Below, piece after piece: positions 49,529-61,435 of a stretch of 64,000 nt of DNA. The translations under genes were made by a program, and so were the position numbers. How positions within the stretch are numbered: position 1 is the first letter of the stretch; every line of letters starts with the position of its first letter. The notes under the pieces were generated by a model. It did no database searches and was not told the origin of the DNA. It was given only the letters and a program-made list of their open reading frames with translations. Origin of the DNA: Acanthochlamys bracteata (lineage: Eukaryota; Streptophyta; Magnoliopsida; Pandanales; Velloziaceae); NCBI GenBank assembly GCA_019914995.1, contig CM034131.1, forward strand, positions 8,154,501 through 8,218,500. The letters are read 5' to 3'.

Positions 49529-50253
49529 ATTACAATCTGATCACGAGTGTAGGGTACACAAGTTTTTTGGCTGATCAGTTGAATTAGATATTTACTCTCT
49601 GCTTATGTTAGTGTCACTAAGCAGCTAGCTATATTAGAAGATCTCAATACCTGCATAACAATTTTGTCAACTTTATGGTTACCTTTCAGCAGTGTAGTAT
49701 TATAATTTTTTGGCAGGATGCATGAGAATTGTTGCTAGGCATCTAAGATTGTGCTTCAATTTGTTATTGTTATGCATTGCCTTTTTGGTTATTCAACTTC
49801 AATGGTAAGCATGATGGCCTTGCGACTTTTGACTTTTTTATCGCTTTAGCCGTGAAAGTGGTTTCTCAGATGGACGGCATGTTCCTGAGATTCTCTTGCA
49901 TCCCTATAACTTTTGCGATTGTGATTTCTGCAATTATAAAAGACTTGATGTGGTTGATGATTTACAGGAAATGGTAAAAAGAGCCCACGCACCGAGTGAT
50001 CAGTTGATATTTTGAAGAGATGCAGTGAAAGCAGAGATAGTCTGGTCCCTCTTGCAGCAGTGGAGGTACCAGTCAAACGCTCCTATTTCGATGTGTCTTC
50101 TGTATTTCGTAACAGGTGACATAATAAGTATTACTTGCATGCTTTGCTTTGTGTCCTTCATGCGAGTTTGTTGCTATATAGTTGGTGTTGTCAGGCTACT
50201 TGCCTTCTACTACTCGTCCAGTGCTCAACACGTATGCCTCATTACCGCAATAA

Positions 50254-50543
50254 GAGTATTTTAAATATCGGTAACTGAATTTTGTAAAAATGAAAAATAA
50301 GAATTAAAATTTTTTGAAAAATAAAATTGAAATAGAGTTTAGATGTTTATGTTTTAATAGTTTTTTGAAGTGTATTAAAAATTGAAAAATATAATTGTAT
50401 TGAAAAGTACAAATAAAAAAATTATAATTAAAGTTTTGCATATAGAAATAGAATTTTGAATTTTTTATATAATCGAAATATATGAACGATTCGAAATTCA
50501 AAATCTGACGATAGAAAATAAAACTGGTATTTGAAACACGGAC
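50254..50543. mobile_element. Tourist-like MITE, 290 bp, TAA target duplication
   Basis: The left end is GAGTATTTTAAATATCGG and the right end GGTATTTGAAACACGGAC, roughly inverted. TAA flanks both sides (50251-50253 and 50544-50546). The interior is AT-rich. The ends resemble those of the 23436 copy. Confidence 0.6.
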
Positions 50544-50786
50544 TAACATGAATGGTGTTTTATACTATGAATTGCTTCGAATTCGAAACAGTTCCCCAAA
50601 TCCCGAGTAGCAACCGAGTCAATTATGCTTTGGACCATGATTATATTACTGCACGGAAGCAGGGGGTTTATAAAATAAAAAATTTATTTAAAAATTCACT
50701 GGGCTTTTTACAATCTTTTTAATATTTTTTATCTATAAAATATCCAATGGACTGATCAGTCACCCACTCACCCCAATCGTGTTTTA

Positions 50787-51087
50787 AGAGCTCGTTTTGG
50801 GATTGCATTTTCAAACAAAATTTTTAATTTTTAATTTTATATTTTTAAATATTTTTTTATAAATATTAAAAAAAAAAATTTTTAATTTTTAATTTTTAAT
50901 TTTATATTTTTAAATATTTTTTTATAAATATTAAAAAAATTTATTTAAAAATTTAAAAATATAAAAGTTTACTTTTTATTTTTATTTTTATTATTCTTTT
51001 AAAAATAAAAAAATAAATTTTATTTTTTAAAAAATAAATATATTTTTTATTTAAAAAAATATTTAATAAGTATTTTCAAACACATTC
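50787..51087. mobile_element. Tourist-like MITE, 301 bp, with internal tandem duplication
   Basis: The left end is AGAGCTCGTTTTGGGATTG and the right end TATTTTCAAACACATTC, with TTA on both sides (50784-50786 and 51088-51090). The interior repeats a block (AATTTTTAATTTTATATTTT and following, about 60 bp) twice in tandem, which accounts for its larger size relative to the 46055 copy. Confidence 0.62.
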
Positions 51088-51435
51088 TTAGATGTCTTCC
51101 TAATACCAAAAAAAGCGTTCTACTTACAAAGTATAATATTGATCGCTAATTTTCCACTTTCCCTATAGAACTTATAGAAGTACACATTTCATTTGGAAAA
51201 AACAAAATATTTAATTAAATGGGTGATTAATTTTGTAGCGGGAAAATATCGACAGTGCGAGGGCGCAGCCGTGATGCTATATTTGTATCACCGCTTTTGT
51301 TATCTAAGCTCTTTCTTTCTCCTCATCCATTCTCTTTTGAGTGTGTTTGTGAGTGGCGGCGCCTGCTCTCCCTCTCTATCTCCTATTTTAGTGTTTCTCC
51401 ACTCCGCCGCTCTTCCTGCCGTCAGATCTACGTCC

Positions 51436-54400
51436 ATGGCTGCCGTTGCTCCGTCATCTGAACGTATGTATTCTTCTCTCCAGTTGTGCATTCCTGTGTT
51501 TCTTTTTCCGTTTAGTTCGAATTGTCTGGCGCTTTTTTTTTTTTGGCCCATTGGTGGTGGCTTTTAGCTTGTTTAGCTTCGGGGAAATGGATTTTTTTAA
51601 AATCTGCCTCTTTGCGTAGAGTTCTTGTTTATTACTTGTATAGTTCAGTTTTCTGGTGGTGGAGATTCCAGTTTTTTGGTGATTAGTTCGTGGATCAAAT
51701 CTCGTTACAAAGTGTTTTTCTTATGTATCTGATTTGTTTCTGGAGACTCTTTTCTTATATAACATTATTCTTCATTAATTTGTTATTTGTGATCTGCAGA
51801 TGCTGCTGATTTACTTAAGAATCTGTCGTTAGATGCGAAGAAGAAGACTCATGAAGCTACTGAAGTAACTAAGATGTTATTTTTCAAGAATTCTTAGATC
51901 GTTTTATTGTGTTTTACTTAGTTTGAATCTTAACTAACTTTATTTCCTTTAGCAGTCTTCTGCAAATTGTGGTGAGGTCAACAACATGCAGATCCCATAT
52001 ACTGACAGGTCGTTGACTCCGGTGCTACAAGAATTCATGGATCAAAACATGTGGTACCCTTCTATGTCTTATTACTATGGAGGTGAGTTAATTGTTTAAC
52101 TTCAGGTGTTTTCTTCAAGTTTTTCAATGAAAGTCAGCTGATAGAGTAGTGGATTCTGTTCTTGGTATAAATTTATGTGTTGACAACTTACTCTTTTTAA
52201 ACTGCATTACTGCTGCTAGCTATGGTACTAGAAATAGGTTGTAGCTTTTGGTGCTCTGTCAAAATTCACGTTTGTTGTGATTCGAGTGATTTTATAACTA
52301 TTAAATTGTTTGAGTATGTCTGCTGAGTTCTATAGCATCTTCTTGAGTTGTTTACCTACAAGTAGTGGACGTGGTTTCTTGCCCTGCTGGTAGGTTGACT
52401 ATGACGCATGATATGCTTTTGTCTGCATGTTCTTTCCTATTAGTTATTATATCATATTGTGCTCATTATAGGTGGCTACTCTCTTAGAATATTTATTAGT
52501 GTATGGCGGTGACTATACGTTGCTTATGTTTCACAGGCTATGACGGCGCGGTGAATGAGTGGGAGGATTACTCTGGATATCTAAACCATGAGGGAGTGGA
52601 GATGCCTCAGGTAAGTTGGAGGTTTTTTTTAAGTTTCTGTTCTCATACATTGTTGATACAACAGCTTCATACAGTATATGAGTAAAGTCTGAAGTTAGTT
52701 ATTAGAATGTATTTACAAAGCCAACTTAATGTGTACATAGAAATCTTCTTAGATGACATTGCATGACGGGCATGTTTTACTAGATAAATTACTCGATTTG
52801 CATTTGTTACATGGGCATCTAGCTGTAGTGCCTGTGTATAGTTTACTCTGATACATCAACTAAGAAAATGGACAATTTCACTAGTGACTGTACGCATTCT
52901 CTCATGCTTGTATAATGTTTTTGACATTTAATTTCTTGATTCTTGTCAGGGAGTGTACGGAGATATGTACCATCATGGGTATGGGTATGCTCCTTATGGT
53001 GCATACTCTTCTGGTTCTCCAGTCCCAGCAATGGGACATGATGGTCAATTGTATAGGACCCATCGGTATCAGTATCCAAGCTCATATTACCAGCAGCCAA
53101 CACCAACTACAGCAACAAATGCTTCTAAGCCTCAACCAGAAGTTTCAACATCTAAAGGCACAGTACAGCCTCCAATCTCTGCAGATTCTGTCAAAGTGAA
53201 CTCAAATGCAGCTACTAATGGGAATCTGAATAAGGGTGGAGACCTGGCAGCTAAGCCAAGTCATCAGAACTCAGTAGTAACTTCAAATGGCTCACACAAG
53301 CAGAATACATCCGTTGGACTTCCTTCTCCAGTTTTCCAGGACATGAGACCTGGCTTCTATGGATTTCAATCACCTGTACCCTGGGTTGATAACGACACAT
53401 TTACTGATGGATTACACAAGCATGCTACAAAGAAGACTGCCTCTTCAGCAGTCTCACATAACACATCTACTAGAAGCCAGAACCTTCGCAATGTTCCTCG
53501 GCTAATGGTAAGTAGCATTTTTGAGTAATTTTTGGTTTGTTTTTGTAAATGTTAGGGCTAAGTATTGTCTGTTGTGTTTTTTTCGATAGGGTTTGAATGG
53601 CCATAGCCCAAACTGTGTGATGGGCCCATTATCTCCTGGCTATCTCAATAGGATGTATCCAGACAGCAGGATGCATGGCCAGTATGGCAACACTCTAAGA
53701 AGTGGCTTTTGTTTTGGATCCAATGGCTTATATTCCATAATGAATGGTCGTTTGGGTACAGGCATGGATGGAAAGTATAAGCCAAAAGGTCGTGGAAATG
53801 GCGCTTATGGTTATGGCAATGAGAATTTTGATGGACTAACAGAGCTGAATAGAGGACCAAGATCCATTCGCTTCAAAGAAGGCTCTGCTCCAGTTGTTAC
53901 CGATGCAGTTGAGGGCCAGGATCTCAGAACTAGTGCCAAGCGTGAGGATTCTGCAGTTTCTGACAAGGATCACTGCAACCACAGTGACTTCCCTGAGAAG
54001 TATACAGATGCTAAGTTCTTTGTTATTAAATCATACAGCGAGGATGATGTCCACAAGAGTATCAAGTACGGTGTTTGGGCAAGTACTCCTAGTGGTAATA
54101 AGAAGCTAGATGCCAGTTATCAGGAAGCTAAGGAGAAGGCAGGTGTCTGTCCTGTCTTTCTATTTTTCTCTGTAAGTATGAGCCGTACATACTCCTTCCA
54201 GGCAGTATCTTACACCGCCATTGTCTTTACTAGTTTCTCTTTTATAATTAAGGTCAATACCAGTGGCCAGTTTGTTGGTGTAGCAGAGATGCTTGGCCGA
54301 GTTGATTTTGACAAAACTGTGGATTACTGGCAACAAGACAAGTGGAATGGCTGCTTTCCTGTGAAGTGGCACATAGTGAAGGATGTCCCAAACAGTATTC

Positions 54401-55288
54401 TTAAGCACATCACCTTAGAGAACAATGACAACAAACCAGTAACTAACAGCAGAGACACTCAAGAGGTATGTGATAGACCTTTCTATAAGTAAAATCTTCC
54501 AGCTGGAAGAATCAGTTTTCTGAACCTTTGTTTTTCGGTCTATTTCAGGTGAAGTTTGAGCAGGGTCTGCAGATAATTAAGATTTTTAAGGATCATGTCA
54601 GTAAGACATCTGTCTTGGATGATTTTGGTTTCTATGAGGTGCGACAGAAGGCATTGCAAGAGAAGAAGGCAAAACAACAGCCATTTCAGAAGCAGGCAAG
54701 AACAAGCCTTCAAAACCTTGAGTAGCTAATCTATTTGATAATCATTCTTATTGTCAACATTTCAAGGGCTCATCTTTCAGTAAGATTATTGGCTGACTGA
54801 TAAATGAATTTATCCATTGTTCTTGTTATATGCTAAGATTGATGGATAGTAAGGGAAGACATTGTTTTCCGTAATGGATGCATCTAGTAGCTATTCCTCT
54901 CAACAACTCTTAGTTTTTAGTATATTTTTGCTCATGGAAATTATAGTAAATTGTTGTGTGTGGCTAAATAGATATGAAGAGAATTCAACTTTTCACGAGT
55001 TTATTTCTCTGTCTGTTTCCTATGCATGATAGTAATGCATGTCTTTCTGAGTGTATGATTTTGTTAGCTAACTTTATTTCTTTTGTTCAGGTGCCCAATG
55101 GAAAACTATACGATCCTGTTACTGAGAAAGGTGATAATACACTAAAGCCTAGGCTGCAGAAAACTTTAGAGGTTGCCACTGTTCTAAAGAAAGAATCAAC
55201 TGAAGAAAATGGTGTTGCTGCAGTAACTAATGCCATAAATATCATTAAGCCAGTAGCTGAGAAGCGAGTTCTTGCTAATGGTTGCTAG
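51436..55288 (+). CDS. ECT4: YTH-domain m6A reader, ECT family (ECT2/ECT4-like)
   Basis: Cytoplasmic reader of N6-methyladenosine in mRNA. Exons: 51436-51463, 51800-51864, 51956-52082, 52537-52610, 52950-53507, 53590-54171, 54253-54465, 54549-54695 and 55091-55288. Total 1,992 bases, 663 residues, all in frame. The first 420 residues are a low-complexity Tyr/Gly/Ser/Asn/Gln-rich region typical of ECTs. The YTH domain (about 421-560) begins at [20 protein letters not shown]. The aromatic cage tryptophans are in YGVWAST (about 447) and YWQQDKW (504 and 509), and [15 protein letters not shown] follows. Exon 8 ends at a non-canonical GC donor (AAGCAG/GCAAGA). If it is not spliced, the protein stops after ARTSLQNLE (54723) and loses its last 66 residues. 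Exon 3 has an AGCAG tandem acceptor at 51951-51955 that would add one Gln. The ECT4 label rests on gene order. Confidence 0.93.
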
Positions 55289-56521
55289 ATTCAGACTTTT
55301 CATTCACCATCTTCCTTGAAGTCCTTTGAGCTTTAGTGTTGGTTATCTCTATCAAGGAGAAGAGTGATGTTATGCCTCCAATTTGTATGTGGGTCTTTGT
55401 GCTAGTTGGTATTTTTAACTGCAAGTTTAACTGGGAGTTCACTGGCTATGCCTTTCTGCTGCTGATAACCGATCCTCTTCAAATGTTAATGATGTGGTCT
55501 GATTTGTGCTAGTAGCTGCTGATAGGGTGGGGCATGCTAAGTTCCATAGTGTCAAGGGTTAAGTTGTGGCTGGGTTTAATGGGGTCAAGCGATAAAGCTT
55601 GCTTTTTGGTTCTTTTTCTTCTCAAGTGTGATGACCCACAATATTGCTTTCATAGGAGATTTACTGGTAGGGTTTGTTTTTCATATTTTTCTCTTTTTCA
55701 CCTTTTCTTTTCTTAAGCATGTGCTGCTGTTACTTGGCCTTTCAATTATTGTAAATCTTCTGCTTGTAGAAAAGCTTTGTATGTGTGACGGTAATGGAAT
55801 GGTGTCAAGAGTGTGGCTACCTGTTTTATCATTTTTGTTGATGCTGTAATTTTGGCTGTTGGTTGTGAGAATTAAAGGAAGTGTTGGGAATATTATCAAC
55901 TCTAGAGATGTTTTTCTTTCTGTTAGGACCAACAAAGCTGCTCAAACACTTACTTTGAATTTAGTTGTGTTTGCTGAAAGAATCCTGATGTACATCTTCC
56001 AATACTAGGAGGATGCATCCAAGAAGCATAAGTAGAGGTGCGTCAGCTATCAAAAAGAGCTGTAGGGCTATTTGACAGTGCGTTGCCTTTTCTTTTGATA
56101 TAAGTTTTTCTTTAATAATTCTTTTACACTATTATTAAAAAAATTTTAAAAACTAACCAGTCTAATAAAATGTTATAAAATTTATTTATGATTTTTATAT
56201 TTTTTTTAGTCAAAAAAATTAAGCTCTTGCAATGTCGGATATTGCAATATCACTCTTCTATAATCCTGTTTCGCAATTTTTGTGGTTTATTTTGCAAACT
56301 TAGTTGAAATTTACACGTGTACTAACATTCATGTTTATCCGACTCTCCTCACCATTGAATAGAAGAGAGTCCATTATAGAGAAAAAAAAAGAAAAACAAA
56401 CAAAGAAGAAAGTAAATTTGAAGCAGAACTGCTGCATTCATCTCGTTTCTGTTCTTCCCATTTCACTTTAATCGTTCATTTAAACTGATCACGTTGTTGT
56501 TGTCGTTCTTCACTTCTGGAG
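55289..56521. other. ECT 3' UTR, AT-rich repeat, BCKDH promoter
   Basis: ECT 3' UTR-type T-rich sequence runs to about 55900. An AT-rich unit at about 56085-56225 shares interior words with the MITEs, without a clear target duplication. The upstream region and leader of the next gene follow. No gene was found. Confidence 0.5.
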
Positions 56522-59500
56522 ATGGTTTTGAGACAACTGGGTAGGCGAATCTTCGCAGGAAAGAGGCATTTTTCGAGCTCAACGGCACAGATTGATGGAG
56601 TAAAGCCTACCAATCTCTTCTCCGCCATTAATCAGGCTCTGCATATCGCTCTTGAGACTGATCCGCGGTAAAGTCTTAACCTTGGTTATGTTTTTATATT
56701 TTGTTTTTTAATCATAGCCCACTTGTTAATTGTTATGTAACCTCAGCTGAAATATTGAGTTATCAGCATCTGGAAATTCTACCAATGAAGTCGGTTTGAA
56801 ATGTTTGTTTGTATTCCTTAATGCCAATGAAGTTGGCTTATAAGATTAGTAGGTGAATAAGGAAGCACAAAAGTTTTAATTCAATTGTCACTTATATGTA
56901 GTGGCTTCGTTAAGAATTGAATACTCAACTTGTCCTGAAAGATAACTTTTGCAGTGCATATGTTTTTGGAGAGGATATTGGCTTTGGTGGCGTCTTTCGT
57001 TGTACAACAGGACTGGTTGATCGCTTTGGTAGACACAGAGTTTTTAATACCCCTCTGTGTGAACAGGTAAATCCTTTCCTATTTATTGTATTTAAATATT
57101 ACTTAATCATGAGATCCATGGTTATGGAGGTTATCATTTCATTATGTTTCTTACATGTTTTTGTCATTATTTTTTGTGAAATTCTTGTGCTTAGGGAATT
57201 GCTGGATTTGCTATCGGTTTGGCTGCTATGGTGAGCAGTAAATGATTTTCTCCTTTAAACTAACTTCTTACAAATTTATCTTACATTTTTTGCCTATTCA
57301 AACTAACTGTTTGAATCCATCATGATATATTATGGATAGGGGAATCGTGCCATAGCAGAAATTCAATTCGCTGATTATATATATCCTGCTTTTGACCAGG
57401 TATGTGTTTTGTGGTATGCAATTTTGTGGCGCTATTTGCTGCTTCTATTAGATACAATTATAGTTAATGGTTCCAATTAGCCTGTTTCTTTTGAAGCCAT
57501 TGTTGTGTAATCTTGAAATTTTCATTATATTCTATATATTATGAATGACTTGAATCAGATGGCTGGCTTTACAACAATCTTTGTTCGAAATTGTTAAGCT
57601 CCTTAAATTCTTGTTAATGCTCTCACCATCATAGCTATCTCGGAAATAAAAATTAGAGTCCTATTTGTATGAGTTTATTGTATAACCTACCATGTACATA
57701 ACTCTGTAGATTGTCAATGAGGCAGCTAAATTCAGATATCGGAGTGGAAACGAATTTAACTGTGGAGGTAAATTTGACAGTCATACTTGTGCCCTTCTGA
57801 CTCTTCTGTTTCCTTACTAGTAATGATCTAAGCACTCTGTTTAATTTGGATACAGCAAGGATCATAGGGTTTATTTCTAGAGTTAACTGGTTTCTGCAGA
57901 TGAAAATAGTTTGGTATTGTTTCTTCAGGATTAACAATCAGATCTCCTTATGGAGCAGTAGGACATGGAGGTCATTATCACTCACAGTCTCCAGAATCTT
58001 TCTTCTGCCATGTTCCAGGTCTAAAGGTTCAAATTTCACTTTACCCTTCTCATGTTCATTGTCTTCAAAACCAGATATTCATTTCTTTCCTAGGCAGCAA
58101 GATTTAGTCAGTTAAAATGTCAATTGAAAGGAAATGCCTAGAACTATTAGTGTCTGACACCTCAGAATTGTTGTTATCTAATCCTTCACATTCAACAGGT
58201 GGTAATCCCACGAAGCCCACGTCAAGCTAAAGGATTGTTGCTGGCATCCATACGTGATCCAAACCCAGTGATCTTTTTTGAACCAAAGGTCTGTTTGTCG
58301 CCATAATATTTTGATGTGGGAAGTAGTATTATGCAAACATATACATACAAACACGTGTAGATACATATTTACAGATACAGTGGTATCTTCCTCGTTTATG
58401 GATGTTTCTGTGTTTCGGACTGAAAGTTCACATTAATCAGGGAAAATAAAATGTAGAACCGGTCATTGTATAGCTATTACTTCACGAGGAAATTCTTTCT
58501 TGAATTGGAAAATGCTTCTTTTATGGAAATTTAATTCTGACAATCATAATAGAGAACAAGCCAACCTTCTTGTATCTCAGTGAGCAAAATGAAAGAAAGG
58601 TTCTTTGTCAAATTGCTCCACGCATCTAAGCATTTCAGATGTGCTGTTGGTCTAATAGAATTTTGTTGTCGTTTCATGTGGATCCTTAAGTGGCTATATC
58701 GCTTGGCTGTAGAAGAGGTTCCTGACTGTGACTATATGTTGCCTTTATCTCAAGCTGAGGTGAGCGTTTACTTCTTTTTCCTACCCCTTTCCCTCCTCTA
58801 AATTCTACCTCTCAGAACTAATACGAGACTGAGTTCAATCAGGTGATTCGCAAAGGCACTGACATAACACTTGTTGGTTGGGGAGCTCAGCTAGCAATAA
58901 TGGAACAAGCTTGTGAGGAAGCTGAGAAGGTGAGGTTTTGCATGATAACATTTTGAGTCTGTTGTGATATTGCATTCATGTATATCAAGTTTCTTATGTA
59001 TGGCCTTTCCTCCTTGTTAATGCTTTTTCATGGCATGTGCGTTAAGATTTCAAAACAAGCGTTACTTGCTGATTGCATTAGAAGGATCCCGGGTCATGTA
59101 GCTGGGGTCTCCTCAGATGAATAGAAGCTTGTTTGTAATAGACACTGGAAGAAGAAATTGGTGCCCTAGGAGTTGAATTGATAAATCTTTTCTGTTATCT
59201 AGGCATATGATGTTGTCCTTTGGTTTCCCAAAACATATTTCTATTGAAACTTTGCAGGAAGGGATATCTTGTGAGCTCATTGACCTGAGGACATTAATAC
59301 CTTGGGACAAGGAGGCAGTAGAAGCATCTGTACGAAAGACTGGGCGTTTGCTGGTATTCCACTCTGCAACAAACTATCTGAGTAGTGTAGCATATTTTGT
59401 GCACAATTGTAAAGATAGTTATCTTTTGCTTTTTTCTAATTTGCAGGTTAGTCATGAAGCTCCCGTCACTGGAGGATTTGGTGCCGAAATTTCTGCATCA

Positions 59501-59985
59501 ATTGCTGAACGCTGCTTCCTTAGGGTAAAGTATAACATAGAAAAGACTTCTTAAGTAGTTAAACATGTGTTTCCTCATGCTAGCCTGTACCTTCCACACT
59601 AGATTTGATTTAACCATCGGATAAAGCAAATTTGTTTCCCCCTCTACACTAAAGAAATGCCACTCAATTTCTGGGTCATTTTAATCTCTCATTTTTGCAC
59701 GTTTAATGTACTACTGTCAGTTAACTCTTCCGACTTGTTTATGAATTGGTGAGATACAAGTGCTAATTGCGACTATGTTTTAATAGTTGGAAGCTCCAGT
59801 TGCAAGGATATGTGGTTTGGACACACCCTTTCCCCTTGTTTATGAACAATTTTATATGCCAACAAAAAACAAGGTCAGCATGATATCAGCATCTTTTGAT
59901 TATCTGAAGTTACTCTGCCCAGTGGACTACTAACCTTCTTTCACAACAGGTACTTGATGCTATCAAAGAGACTGTGAATTACTGA
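56522..59985 (+). CDS. BCDHB: branched-chain 2-oxoacid dehydrogenase E1 beta subunit, mitochondrial
   Basis: Beta subunit of the thiamine-diphosphate E1 component, which decarboxylates the 2-oxoacids of Leu, Ile and Val in mitochondria. Thirteen exons (56522-56667, 56955-57066, 57195-57230, 57340-57399, 57710-57767, 57929-58026, 58199-58288, 58691-58759, 58843-58929, 59258-59353, 59447-59524, 59787-59873, 59950-59985) total 1,053 bases and give 350 residues with no broken junction. The leader [20 protein letters not shown] is a basic mitochondrial presequence. The transketolase-like fold shows [46 protein letters not shown] and [12 protein letters not shown]. The C-terminal domain shows [10 protein letters not shown] and [15 protein letters not shown], and the protein ends [19 protein letters not shown]. 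Exon 3 is only 36 bases. Arabidopsis orthologues (BCDH BETA1, DIN4) are dark- and sugar-starvation-induced. Confidence 0.95.
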
Positions 59986-61435
59986 TAGGAAACCCAAGAA
60001 CTGCCTTTGCTGATGAATACTATAGGACCTGTGAAAGGTTCCAACAGAATCACCTTGCAGGACGGGTAGCTAGAGGGCTCTATCCGCGAACTGACGAAAT
60101 TGCTCCTTCAACTGCAATTCCATGCATGAAATATACATATAGCTATGTAAATCCCTTCTGGCACTGGTTCCGAATAAAAATTTCGCAGAGCAGGAAGTAT
60201 TGATTGCGCAAGTCAACCCAGCTATTTAAATAGGCATGTTCTCAAGCTTCTCAAGATAGGTCATTGGACAGAGGTGAATTTGTTCCCTTCGTAAATAGCA
60301 ATGGCAGGCCATCGCAAGTTTGAAAATTGAACAACTTAGTCGCATCCCAATAAGAGCGCGTTTGGCTCGGCGTTTGGTAAATTATTTTTCAATTTTTTTA
60401 TTTTATGTTTTTTAATATATATTTTATAAATATTTAAAAAATTTATTAAAAAATTTAAAAAATATAAAAATTTTACTAAAATATTTTATTATATATTTTA
60501 ATTATTTTTTTAAAAATAAAAAAAATAAAATTTATTTTTTAAAAAAATAAAAATATTTTCTATTTTAAAAAATTTTTATTCATAAGCAATTTCAAACGCC
60601 CGACTAAACATTTAAAAGCAACCATTGTTACTGAAATATTCTTTTTTTAAACGAGTGTATCTAATTAAACTATTATTACACCATGCTCGTGTGCTCTTTG
60701 AGACCTACAAAGCACTTTTAGAGTGATGCTTACATCCTCTCTCAATAGCCACATGCATTTTCACCCTCATGGTAAAATCAATGTAGAAAAAACAGCAAAA
60801 CAAAGTTAGCTGTTTGAACACATCCACCATTATCAAAATTTTTTATACAGCCGGGGAGATCTACTTTCTGCAGGCTCGCAAGGGCGGGTATTCTCATCCA
60901 CACTTCAAGTATCTGCTGTTAGACGAACATAATAGATTGCTGGGCAGCTTTCCTGTCCAATCTGAACAAACAAGACGTGAAGTATTAGCCAAAAAGTTGG
61001 AATAGTGAAATAATTACCAGAAAGCAAAGAAATTTTATGAGAACAAGTCTAGAAGCTACAAATATAGAAGCCAATTTTGAATATCAGTGACGATCATTCT
61101 AAAAAATCGTGCGGCACAAACAGAAGTATTAAATCAATCCTACATGCAAAAAGCTACGTTTACAACCATTTAAGGAACTATGACGAATAAGACGCATTAC
61201 GTTATAAACAGGTCTGCTCCTTACAATTAAATAAGCAACCCTCCAGAAGAATCGAAGCAAAGAGGCAAATGTTTTGATCGTTGCCAGGTAACAGTAGATC
61301 TTTTACGCGAGCAATAAAACCTTGTAGATAAAATTTTGAACCACTAGGTATCACAAAGGTAATCTGATGCAACATGACAAAGAACATGCATATACCATTT
61401 TTCCTCACATTAGTACAAGGGAAAATCCCACATAC
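59986..61435. other. BCKDH 3' UTR, MITE, TBP 3' end
   Basis: The BCKDH 3' UTR runs to about 60200, then the MITE at 60354-60604. The part from about 60800 to 61435 is intron and 3' UTR of the minus-strand TBP gene. The plus-strand open frame at 60814-61005 is judged antisense to that 3' UTR. Confidence 0.5.
60354..60604. mobile_element. Tourist-like MITE, 251 bp, TAA target duplication
   Basis: The left end is GAGCGCGTTTGGC and the right end TTTCAAACGCCCGAC. TAA lies immediately outside each end (60351-60353 and 60605-60607). The interior is an AT-rich near-palindrome with words such as TTTTATAAATATTTAAAAAA, also present in the 46055 and 50787 copies. No coding capacity. Confidence 0.7.

Larger units (their letters stand above)
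49529..51435. other. RPL11 3' flank, two MITEs, ECT promoter
   Basis: RPL11 3' UTR-like sequence runs to perhaps 49700. Open frames up to 50230 show no domain. Two MITEs fill 50254-50543 and 50787-51087. The ECT promoter and C/T-rich leader cover about 51230-51435. Confidence 0.5.

Noticed and set aside
51193..51567. 124-codon frame over the ECT leader and first intron
   Set aside because: Overlaps the true ECT start in another frame and continues into intron sequence.
53645..53860. Minus-strand frame inside the ECT exon
   Set aside because: His/Ser-rich shadow of the low-complexity N-terminal region of ECT.
60814..61005. 63-codon plus-strand frame
   Set aside because: Likely antisense to the TBP 3' UTR; no recognisable domain.
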